From NCBI GenBank assembly GCA_021443045.1, contig JABUUT010000008.1, positions 84,689 through 96,499 on the forward strand: DNA of 11,811 bases, read 5' to 3'. The notes under the pieces were generated by a model. That model had not been told where the DNA came from, did not search any database, and worked only from the letters and a program-made list of their open reading frames with translations. The DNA comes from Fibrobacteraceae bacterium (GTDB lineage Bacteria; Fibrobacterota; Fibrobacteria; Fibrobacterales; Fibrobacteraceae). Position numbers and translations under genes: made by a program. Positions 1 through 6,152 of this stretch are shown piece by piece; positions within the stretch are counted from its first letter, which is position 1; each line of letters begins with the position of its first letter.

Positions 1-890
1 CTTTCGGGTTCAATGGCTTTGCCCTTCTGCTTCACGGTCTTTCCATCGGCCCCTTCAATTTTTACACGGAGTGGCACACTCTTGGGCATGGCTGGGTGTG
101 GAGATGTCCAAGCAACTTTAAAACCGCCATCAACATTTGTGGAGGTGGCTTTGTCTATGGTAAAGTGAGCCCGGTAGTAGGCCGCCACGCGACCCATGGG
201 GGCCCGCCACAAGTCCTGCTTTTTAGCTTCGTCCATTATAGAAATCATTTCATCTTTAGAAATGCCATAGCCGAAGGTGCCGTTTACGGCATGGTTCAAC
301 TGAACAGTCCAGGCATTTTTACTCTTTGCCTCGCTCATGTTGCCCTTAGACTGGTTGGTATTGCCTTGGTAGCAGTCACTACTAATGTCCATCCAGTTGG
401 GTTCCTCGTCCCATTTGTACTTGGTTGCCCCCTGGCAGTTTCGGTTGGCAATGTGGGCCTTATTCATTTCGGCATCCACCGCATCGTTGAACATGCAGTA
501 GGGAGTGGCAAACACCACCACTTCCACGCCCTTGGCTTCCAGAGTTTTCTTGTACTTTGTTATTTCATTTTCTAGGTTCACGCCATTGTCGGTTAGGTTG
601 GCGTGGGTGGCAGAGTGGTTTCCTATTTCGTGGCCCTTTGCCACCATGGGCACATACTTGTCGATGTTTCCCGAATTCATGCCGCCGGTCATAAAGAAGG
701 TGACCTTGCAATCTTCGTTTGCATCAAAGTAGGCACTCAGATTGTCCAGCTGCGAAATTTCGCTGTCGTCAAAGGTAAAGGAAACGGCACCTGGATGACC
801 GTCCCAAGGAACAGTAGTTATAGGCCCGGCCACGGCAAGTGCAGATGTTCCGACCATGGCAAACAACCCAACGAGAAATGATTTCTTCAT
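1..890 (-). CDS. Secreted NodB-type polysaccharide deacetylase (3' end outside window)
   Basis: Predicted secreted carbohydrate esterase that removes N- or O-acetyl groups from a polysaccharide; the substrate (xylan, chitin or peptidoglycan) cannot be read from the sequence. 296 codons are visible and the C-terminus lies beyond the left edge. Residues 1-21 form a signal peptide (MKK, hydrophobic core, Ala-rich end). NodB/CE4 motifs seen: SFTFDD with D41 and D42 (catalytic base and metal ligand), metal-binding HSATH at 92-96, FATPYC at 127-132 in the motif-3 position, and QLNH with H200 (motif 5). The motif-3 Arg of classical CE4 enzymes is replaced by Ala. From about residue 240 a beta-type C-terminal region begins and continues past the edge. 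Start ATG at 890 is preceded by an AGGGG ribosome site. It lies 119 bp downstream of a paralogous deacetylase on the same strand. The family call is firm; the substrate is unknown. Confidence 0.9.
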   Translation of the reverse strand, partial: MKKSFLVGLFAMVGTSALAVAGPITTVPWDGHPGAVSFTFDDSEISQLDNLSAYFDANEDCKVTFFMTGGMNSGNIDKYVPMVAKGHEIGNHSATHANLTDNGVNLENEITKYKKTLEAKGVEVVVFATPYCMFNDAVDAEMNKAHIANRNCQGATKYKWDEEPNWMDISSDCYQGNTNQSKGNMSEAKSKNAWTVQLNHAVNGTFGYGISKDEMISIMDEAKKQDLWRAPMGRVAAYYRAHFTIDKATSTNVDGGFKVAWTSPHPAMPKSVPLRVKIEGADGKTVKQKGKAIEPE

Positions 891-954
891 ATCAACCCCT
901 TTTGTAGTTTTACCAAACAGCCCAAAACAAATTTTTGAGGACCCCATACAAACA

Positions 955-980
955 TTTCCGGGACTTTTCAATCCCGGAAA
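955..980 (-). terminator. Hairpin after the 1010-2332 deacetylase gene
   Basis: A perfect 9-bp inverted repeat (tttccggga / tcccggaaa) with an 8-nt loop lies about 30 nt past the stop codon at 1010. On the minus strand it is followed by TGTTTGTA, only a moderate U-rich tract. It may be a weak terminator, or a processing or stability hairpin between the two deacetylase genes, which leaves partial read-through possible. Confidence 0.55.
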
Positions 981-1009
981 CATTTACATTGAGAGAGTCT
1001 TTTTACATT

Positions 1010-2332
1010 TTACTTGATTACTTTTTGAATGCGGTTCGCTTTAAAATCTTTAAGGTAGTATACACCCTGTGGAATTTTAAGAGCTTTAAACTGCTTTGTT
1101 GCATTTTCTGGAAGTGCATCAAAAGTTTCTACCAAGGCGCCGGTCAAAGAGAACACGCCAAAGTCTGCAACAACATTAGTATTCAAGCGCAAATCCTGAG
1201 CAAGGCCAGTTGTTCCTGAACTGGAGTTTCCACCTGGATTCCATGGGTTCCATCCACCCTGGGAGCTAGATGCAGGGGCTTCAGAACTGCTGGAAGCCGG
1301 TTCAGCAGAAGAAGATGCTGGGGATTCTCCGCCACCCTGACCATTGGTAAGAACAATGTCACCACCATTAGGAATAGCATCAAATTGAATATAACCATCC
1401 TTAATGGTAGCTTCAATGGGCTTATTCTGCTGAGTGGCAGAAACCTTGCTCCAGTCGCTCTTTACACGAATAGAAAGAGGGTAGTTGTATTTGGAAACGT
1501 TGTCTGCGATGTTGTGGGTAAGGGTAAAAGTCATGCTGTTGGCAGAACTAGCCCCCGCTGTAATCTTGGAAGCATTACGTTCCTTAATGTACATGACCAC
1601 ATCGCGCATGGGAGCCACCCAAATATCACCATCATGCTGGTTAGCCCACTGAAGAGCCCCTTCAATAGCGTTTGGGTCCGTAGGCGAATAAGTGGCACTG
1701 CCATTGCTCTTGCCAGACAAACCGTGAGTGAGGAACTGTACCCAACCACCCTTCTGTGAAGCCTGTTGCATTTGGTTGGTAAAATCGTTGGTGCTCTTGA
1801 GGCTGCCTTCGGAACCGGTCATGATGGCCGGAACCTTGGCCCAGTCGCTAGGACCATCCTTACCCATCATATCGGAACCACCCTGCCAGCTACCGTTACA
1901 AATACGGCCAGCAATGTAGTTCTGAAGCACCGCACTCGAATTGGGGACATTGCAGTTGGGGTATGCCACAATGATGCAACCGTATTCCTGCTTAATTTTG
2001 CTTTCAATCTGCTGTTTGGAACCCGATTCTTCACCAGACATATTCTGTGGGTGGGAATTGCTGTGGCTTGCAATATCGTGACCATTGTCGGCCAACTTCT
2101 GGAATCCGTTCCAGTCTGGTCCCCAGTTCACCACCAGATTGAATGTGGCTCGATAACCGTATTTTTCAAACATGGGGCCCACGTCGTTTATGTGGCTGGG
2201 GGCACCGTCATCAAAGGTAAAACTGGCAGCACCCTTGCGAAAGCCAGACCAAGTACCAATTTCTTGGGCCATTGCAGAAGTTGAAACCAATGCCAAAGCT
2301 GCAACGGCATATACCATAGTAGATTTTTTCAT
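1010..2332 (-). CDS. Secreted polysaccharide deacetylase with Ser-rich linker and sorting-like C-terminus
   Basis: Predicted extracellular NodB/CE4 deacetylase of 440 residues. A signal peptide covers residues 1-22 (ends SAMAQ). Motifs seen: SFTFDDG with D41/D42, HSNSH at 90-94 (metal ligands), AYPNC at 123-127 in the motif-3 position (Ala where classical CE4 has Arg), and FLTH with H203 (motif 5). A beta-rich domain follows at about 255-330. Then comes a low-complexity linker at about 335-375 rich in Ser, Pro, Gly and Trp. The last 60 residues (VFSLTGALVETF ... IPQGVYYLKD ... KVIK) resemble T9SS type A C-terminal sorting domains. The same domain order and motif variants occur in the neighbouring gene at 1-890, so the two are tandem paralogs. 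An in-frame GTG lies two codons upstream, but the AGAGG site is correctly spaced only for the ATG at 2332. Substrate is unknown; host-cell peptidoglycan is possible but plant cell-wall polysaccharide fits a Fibrobacter better (inference). Confidence 0.92.
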   Translation of the reverse strand: MKKSTMVYAVAALALVSTSAMAQEIGTWSGFRKGAASFTFDDGAPSHINDVGPMFEKYGYRATFNLVVNWGPDWNGFQKLADNGHDIASHSNSHPQNMSGEESGSKQQIESKIKQEYGCIIVAYPNCNVPNSSAVLQNYIAGRICNGSWQGGSDMMGKDGPSDWAKVPAIMTGSEGSLKSTNDFTNQMQQASQKGGWVQFLTHGLSGKSNGSATYSPTDPNAIEGALQWANQHDGDIWVAPMRDVVMYIKERNASKITAGASSANSMTFTLTHNIADNVSKYNYPLSIRVKSDWSKVSATQQNKPIEATIKDGYIQFDAIPNGGDIVLTNGQGGGESPASSSAEPASSSSEAPASSSQGGWNPWNPGGNSSSGTTGLAQDLRLNTNVVADFGVFSLTGALVETFDALPENATKQFKALKIPQGVYYLKDFKANRIQKVIK

Positions 2333-2339
2333 ATACACA

Positions 2340-2344
2340 CCTCT
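2340..2344 (-). promoter_or_regulatory. Ribosome binding site deciding the deacetylase start
   Basis: AGAGG on the minus strand sits 7 nt before the ATG at 2332 but only 1 nt before the in-frame GTG at 2338, which argues for the ATG as the real start. Confidence 0.7.
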
Positions 2345-2352
2345 TTAAGGCA

Positions 2353-2370
2353 CTCTAAATTTTTTTAGAG
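2353..2370 (-). promoter_or_regulatory. 5' leader hairpin of the 1010-2332 gene
   Basis: A perfect 7-bp inverted repeat (ctctaaa / tttagag) with a 4-nt loop lies just upstream of the AGAGG ribosome site. Its CUCU arm could alternatively pair with the ribosome site. It may only be an AU-rich stem that stabilises the leader; no regulator can be named. Confidence 0.3.
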
Positions 2371-2405
2371 ACATCCTAAGCTAAAACTATACACGGTGTT
2401 TTAAA

Positions 2406-2428
2406 AAAAGGGTTACAGCACCCCTTTT
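2406..2428 (-). terminator. Rho-independent terminator after the SIR2-like gene
   Basis: On the minus strand the RNA reads AAAAGGG(G)-loop-CCCTTTT followed directly by more T residues (seven in a row in total), the classic stem plus U-tract. It lies about 70 nt past the stop codon at 2499 and closes the PAP2 / histidine phosphatase / SIR2 gene set. A second stem (2431-2448, gttgtat / atgcaac with one G-U pair) sits just before it and lacks a U-tract. Confidence 0.7.
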
Positions 2429-2498
2429 CCGTTGTATTTTTATGCAACAAAAACGGCTTTTTTAGCTTAAAAACGAAAAAAAAAGTATTTACACAGTT

Positions 2499-3473
2499 TT
2501 ATTTAGATAAATATACACAGGCATCCATGGAAACCAGCTTTTCGCCAAACAATCGACTTAAACGTTCCAAATTAGGGTTACCCTCGTTTTCAAACACAAC
2601 CACATTTTTTATCCGATCCCCGTGGCGCAGCAGAAATTCCAGATTATTCACATCGGAAGAGGGAAACCCATACCCCAAAAATGTAATTTCCTTGGCATTT
2701 TTTAAATAAAATTCCGCTTTTGACCACAGCAAATTAAAAAGGCTCCCCTTCAAAAAAGATTCCTTGGCGTGGGCCATGGGAATATAAATCGGCGTATCCT
2801 CCCTATAAATGGGAAAACTGCGGTCCCTGGGTTCCACCAAGCACACGTTTTTTATGTCTAATTCGTGGTCGCAACCCTTAATAGGGTACCAGTTCAGGGA
2901 GCCATGAAGCTTAATCAAGTCTACTGTATGATTTCGAACCTCCCTAAAAGAAGAACGATCAGCAGGCTCGATGCGAACCCCATAATCAACAGTCCATAAG
3001 TTCTTAAGTTCACTGTCGTTATCAATCAGTTCTTCAATGAGAGTATCGTAATTAAACGACAAAATAAGGGTATGCCGTTCTCCATCCTTGGGGCAGTTCG
3101 TGCAAGATTGCAAAAACCTTTTTAGCACCACCGAAGAAGACTGTTCCATGGGGTGATTTCGCCCTATTACGGAAGCAATAAAGCGGAGTAGTTCAAACCG
3201 CAGCGAGGCATGGTACAACCGTTCCCTTTCACCCGGAAAAATACGGGCTGACAAAATGGAGGTTGCCAGAGACTCAATATTCAAGTACTCCTTTTGCCCG
3301 TTGCAAAGCCCTAAAAAACGAATGCAGTACTCCTTAAAATGGGGAAACTCATCGGGAATACCTTCGGGTATCAACGTATTGATATCCTTCAAAGTGGGCA
3401 ACGCCTTGCAAAAAGACCTGCTAAAGCCGGAGCCTAGAACAAAAACCCTATCGTAAAAATTAGAAGTATCCAT
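2499..3473 (-). CDS. Stand-alone SIR2-like (SIR2_2-type) protein, possible NADase
   Basis: A 324-residue soluble protein with the Rossmann-fold signature of SIR2-like proteins. Seen: VFVLGSGFSRSF (glycine-rich NAD-binding start, residues 10-21), LSFNYD (138-143), IKLHGSLNW (187-195) and FLGYGFPSSD (265-274). By family comparison N141 and H190 match the Asn/His pair that catalyses NAD+ cleavage in SIR2-like NADases such as ThsA and DSR2. I see no zinc-ribbon Cys pairs of deacetylase sirtuins and no extra sensor or transmembrane domain. The ATG at 3473 is the first after an in-frame stop. Its only purine-rich site (AGAAG) is 1 nt from the ATG, too close to work normally, so translation may be weak or coupled. 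It lies 35 bp downstream of the histidine phosphatase gene on the same strand and ends at a terminator. The SIR2-like fold is well supported. NAD+ hydrolysis and a defence role are inference. Confidence 0.85.
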   Translation of the reverse strand: MDTSNFYDRVFVLGSGFSRSFCKALPTLKDINTLIPEGIPDEFPHFKEYCIRFLGLCNGQKEYLNIESLATSILSARIFPGERERLYHASLRFELLRFIASVIGRNHPMEQSSSVVLKRFLQSCTNCPKDGERHTLILSFNYDTLIEELIDNDSELKNLWTVDYGVRIEPADRSSFREVRNHTVDLIKLHGSLNWYPIKGCDHELDIKNVCLVEPRDRSFPIYREDTPIYIPMAHAKESFLKGSLFNLLWSKAEFYLKNAKEITFLGYGFPSSDVNNLEFLLRHGDRIKNVVVFENEGNPNLERLSRLFGEKLVSMDACVYLSK

Positions 3474-3508
3474 GCTTCTAATCTATATTAATTTTTTAAA
3501 GGGCTCAT

Positions 3509-4198
3509 CTAAAAATTGAGCCAGCCCGAATCCATGCCCGTTATGGCATATATTTTTTCTTTTCCAGACAACTTTTTTTCAAAGAGAATGCCAGTTAAAA
3601 AATTCATCCAGCGCTTGGGAGTAAAAGACAATCCACAAAAATGGCTTAGCATAGGCACAATCCAAGCGTCGTGGGACACAAAAACATTAAAATAGGCAGT
3701 AGACTTTTCAAGAATCATCTGCCGCATTTCTTCGGCCCTGGAGGCAAGGGGGTAAAAGGCAGGATGGACGCCTTCGGCGGCATACTGGCAAAGTGCAGGG
3801 TAAAAACCTTCATGCAAAGATTTTTCGTATTCTCCCCTATTACAAACAAAATAATCACCCAGGCAGTTCAGTTTTTGAACATCCACCTGGCCCGCTTCAT
3901 TTTTACAACCTAAAATACCATCGCCAATTTTTAAAGCCGTTTCAACGCAACGCTCCACCGGGCTAGAATAAAAATTCATTTGTTCAAAATACCGTGACCC
4001 CAAGTGTTCGTAAGCAGAAACTCCTAAGTTAAAAGCCTCCGCACGGCCCTTTTCGGTAAGGGTTACATGGGCTCCAAAATCTTTGTCTGCTGGAGTAATA
4101 TGGCGACGTTCCCCATGACGAATCAGCAAGCACAGTTTGCTATTTTCCCCATTTTTATTCAAAAAACTAAAAAGTGCATCCGAGCCCAAAAAATCCAT
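3509..4198 (-). CDS. Histidine phosphatase superfamily protein
   Basis: A 229-residue cytoplasmic protein of the phosphoglycerate mutase-like (histidine phosphatase, branch 1) superfamily. It hydrolyses a phosphomonoester through a phospho-histidine; the substrate is unknown. Seen: LLIRHGER with R27 and nucleophile H28, LTEKGRAEA (46-54), FYSSPVERCVETA (76-88, with R83 in the phosphate pocket), and VSHDAW with the second catalytic His at 176. Length fits single-domain members. No signal peptide or membrane segment is visible. An AGAGG ribosome site lies 7 nt before the ATG and overlaps the TAG stop of the upstream PAP2 gene, so the two are probably translationally coupled. The SIR2-like gene follows 35 bp downstream. 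It could be a sugar-phosphate, nucleotide or SixA-like protein phosphatase; motifs alone do not separate these. Confidence 0.88.
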   Translation of the reverse strand: MDFLGSDALFSFLNKNGENSKLCLLIRHGERRHITPADKDFGAHVTLTEKGRAEAFNLGVSAYEHLGSRYFEQMNFYSSPVERCVETALKIGDGILGCKNEAGQVDVQKLNCLGDYFVCNRGEYEKSLHEGFYPALCQYAAEGVHPAFYPLASRAEEMRQMILEKSTAYFNVFVSHDAWIVPMLSHFCGLSFTPKRWMNFLTGILFEKKLSGKEKIYAITGMDSGWLNF

Positions 4199-4208
4199 AG
4201 TGGAGCCT

Positions 4209-4784
4209 CTACTCTAAGCCTAAAAGGCGGCACAAAGGGCCTTGCATCCAAAGCATCCAAAAAATATTGGCAATTGCAAAACTCACAATTCCAAAGAAAA
4301 CGCCTGCCACAATATCCGTTAGCCAGTGAACCCCAAAATAAACTCTCAATAGCCCCCAGGTAAGGGGCAACAGAAACATAATCCAACCAAGATGAGGCAC
4401 CTCAAAAAAAACAGCACTGGCCACAGCCAGGTTATTCATGGTGTGCCCGCTGGGAAAACTGTATTTATCCAAAGGCGGAACTTCAGCCTTAATCCTTTTA
4501 TCGGTTTCACAGGGGCGAAGCCGCTTGGTCTTCAGCTTTATCAATTCATACAACCCAAGGCTTACCACCATAGAAAAAAGTGCTATGCACAAAACAGGCA
4601 CAAAGCGCCTCCAGTCTTCTAGCCCCCCCATCTCCAAAAAAACAAAAATGGCAAACAAAGCCCAAATGTAACCGTCTCCAAGGCGAACCCAAGACTTAAA
4701 GAATTTGTCCACCTTTGTCGAAAAATGGTGGTTTGTCCAGTAGAGAGAAACTCTCATATCAAAATTGGCAATTCTCTTCAACAT
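4209..4784 (-). CDS. PAP2-family membrane phosphatase
   Basis: An integral membrane phosphatase of the PAP2 / phosphatidic acid phosphatase family. Typical substrates are phosphatidic acid, phosphatidylglycerophosphate or undecaprenyl pyrophosphate. All three catalytic motifs are present, numbered from the ATG at 4784 (191 residues): K83-x6-R90-P91, PSGH at 111-114, and R147-x5-H153-x3-D157 (the usual Ser before R147 is Leu). About five hydrophobic segments follow an amphipathic N-terminus that begins in family style (RIANFDMRVSLYW). The frame stays open upstream to ATG 4856 and GTG 4862. Those starts would leave only 9-15 bp to the divergent ackA start, lack a ribosome site, and add an AT-rich stretch resembling intergenic DNA. 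I therefore prefer 4784, although it too lacks a clear ribosome site. It is first in a set with the histidine phosphatase gene, 10 bp downstream. Confidence 0.87.
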   Translation of the reverse strand: MLKRIANFDMRVSLYWTNHHFSTKVDKFFKSWVRLGDGYIWALFAIFVFLEMGGLEDWRRFVPVLCIALFSMVVSLGLYELIKLKTKRLRPCETDKRIKAEVPPLDKYSFPSGHTMNNLAVASAVFFEVPHLGWIMFLLPLTWGLLRVYFGVHWLTDIVAGVFFGIVSFAIANIFWMLWMQGPLCRLLGLE

Positions 4785-4871
4785 TTGGGTACAATTTAGC
4801 TTTTTATTCCCTTTTGAGCCTAGAGCATTTAATATCTTTTGTGCATTAGAAAACATATTCACGAGGTTTTT
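4785..4871. promoter_or_regulatory. Probable divergent promoter region for ackA and the PAP2 gene
   Basis: This 87-bp AT-rich stretch separates the divergent PAP2 (if it starts at 4784) and ackA starts, so at least the ackA promoter should lie here. I found no convincing -35/-10 pair; TAATAT at 4830-4835 is only a partial -10 match. The placement is inferred from gene layout. Confidence 0.4.
4863..4866 (+). promoter_or_regulatory. ackA ribosome binding site
   Basis: GAGG 5 nt before the ATG at 4872. It decides this start over the open frame that extends back to 4839, and it matches the usual AckA N-terminus (VLVLNCGSSS). Confidence 0.75.
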
Positions 4872-6041
4872 ATGCGTGTTCTAGTTCTCAACTGCGGCAG
4901 TTCCTCTGTAAAGTTTGCCGTCATCGATACTGTTACTAAAGAAGCTCTTTCCAGTGGCTTAGTCGAAAACATTGGCGTTAACGGCCACTTTAAGGGCAAG
5001 GGCCCTGTAGACAAGCAGGATTACAACTTTGATTGCCCCACTCATGCCGAAGCTGTGGCCGCCGTGCAGAAGTACCTAGGCGACCAAAAACTCATTGAAT
5101 CCATTGAGGCCATTGGCCACCGCGTGGTGCACGGCGGCAAGTACATCAAGAGCGAAAAAGTATCTCAGGAAGTTATCGACTATATCCGCAGCATCACATT
5201 GTTTGCCCCACTTCATGAACCAGCCCACGCCACCGGAATGGAATGCGCCATGAAGTTCTTCCCCACTTTGCCTCAGGTTGCCGTTTTTGACACCGCCTTC
5301 CACCAGACTATGCCCCGCAAGGCGTTCCTCTACGGTATTCCTTACAAATTTTACGAAGAAGATGCCATTCGCCGCTACGGTTTCCACGGCACTAGCCATC
5401 GCTTTGTAACAGCCGAAGCCTGCCGCATCTTGGGTAAAAAGCCCGAAGACACTTGTCTCATTACCGCCCACCTGGGCAACGGCTCCAGCTGCTCCGCCAT
5501 TCTGAACGGCAAATGTGCCGACACCACCATGGGTTTCACCCCACTGGATGGACTCATTATGGGCACACGCTCCGGCTGCATCGACCCAGCGATACTCTTC
5601 TTTATCAGCAAAAAATACGGCTACGACATTGATCGCCTAGACAAAATGGTAAACAAGGAATCGGGCCTTCTTGGTCTATCCGGCCTAAGCAACGACATGC
5701 GTACCCTAACACAGGCCGCTAGCGAGGGCCATGTAGGTGCCCAAATTGCTCTAGAAACATTCTGCTACAAACTCTCCCGGGAAATTGGTGGCATAGCCAT
5801 GGCACTGCCCCGTATTGATGCCTTGGTATTCACTGGCGGCATTGGCGAAAACAGCATGCTGGTTCGCAAAACCGTTATGGAAAACCTTTCCCTGCTGGGT
5901 TACCAAATTGACGAAGACCGCAACAACAAGGGCGGCAAGGAATCGGGAAACATCATCAGCAAAGATGGCACCCCCACAGCCATGGTGGTGGCCACCAACG
6001 AAGAACTGCTCATCGCCTTAGATACAGAAGCTTTGGTATAA
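4872..6041 (+). CDS. ackA: Acetate kinase
   Basis: Cytoplasmic acetate kinase, which converts acetyl phosphate and ADP to acetate and ATP (reversible), the ATP-yielding last step of acetate fermentation. 389 residues, close to the family's usual ~400. Seen: VLNCGSSSVKF with N7, HRVVHGG with R84, VFDTAFHQTMP with D140, YGFHGTSHRF with H172, AHLGNGSS at 199-206 (phosphate/nucleotide loop), MGTRSGCIDP with R233, FTGGIGENS at 320-328 and NEE at 376-378. These match the catalytic set of the Methanosarcina enzyme (Asn7, Arg91, Asp148, His180, Arg241, Glu384) with near-constant spacing. A good GAGG ribosome site supports the start. No phosphotransacetylase (pta) gene adjoins it, unlike in many bacteria, so pta must lie elsewhere. 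The gene is monocistronic: divergent from PAP2 and closed by a strong terminator. Confidence 0.98.
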   Translation: MRVLVLNCGSSSVKFAVIDTVTKEALSSGLVENIGVNGHFKGKGPVDKQDYNFDCPTHAEAVAAVQKYLGDQKLIESIEAIGHRVVHGGKYIKSEKVSQEVIDYIRSITLFAPLHEPAHATGMECAMKFFPTLPQVAVFDTAFHQTMPRKAFLYGIPYKFYEEDAIRRYGFHGTSHRFVTAEACRILGKKPEDTCLITAHLGNGSSCSAILNGKCADTTMGFTPLDGLIMGTRSGCIDPAILFFISKKYGYDIDRLDKMVNKESGLLGLSGLSNDMRTLTQAASEGHVGAQIALETFCYKLSREIGGIAMALPRIDALVFTGGIGENSMLVRKTVMENLSLLGYQIDEDRNNKGGKESGNIISKDGTPTAMVVATNEELLIALDTEALV

Positions 6042-6077
6042 GCACAACCTTCTCAGGTTTTCAAAAAACTTGGTAAG

Positions 6078-6112
6078 AAAAGAAGCTCCCGCGTAATGCG
6101 GGAGCTTCTTTT
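6078..6112. terminator. Strong bidirectional Rho-independent terminator
   Basis: A perfect 15-bp stem (6078-6092 with 6098-6112, core gaagctcccgc / gcgggagcttc) closes a 5-nt loop gtaat. It has a T-tract on the plus strand and a matching T-rich tail on the minus strand. It lies 37 nt past the ackA stop and 41 nt past the stop of the convergent gene at 6153, so it serves both. Confidence 0.93.
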
Positions 6113-6152
6113 TATAATTGAGTTTTAATAAGCAGACTCGTTTAAGGCCATC

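Noticed and set aside
96..2284. Long plus-strand open frames across the deacetylase region
   Set aside because: They are antisense to proteins with clear catalytic motifs, carry no recognisable domain, and have no ribosome sites worth noting.
2336..2338. In-frame GTG as start of the 1010-2332 deacetylase
   Set aside because: It lies 1 nt from the AGAGG site, whereas the ATG at 2332 is at 7 nt.
2499..3473. Classical sirtuin protein deacetylase
   Set aside because: It lacks the zinc-binding Cys pairs and carries the FNYD / LHGS pattern of SIR2-like (SIR2_2) proteins.
4839..4871. Extended ackA start at 4839
   Set aside because: The added residues do not look like the AckA N-terminus, and the GAGG site fits the ATG at 4872.
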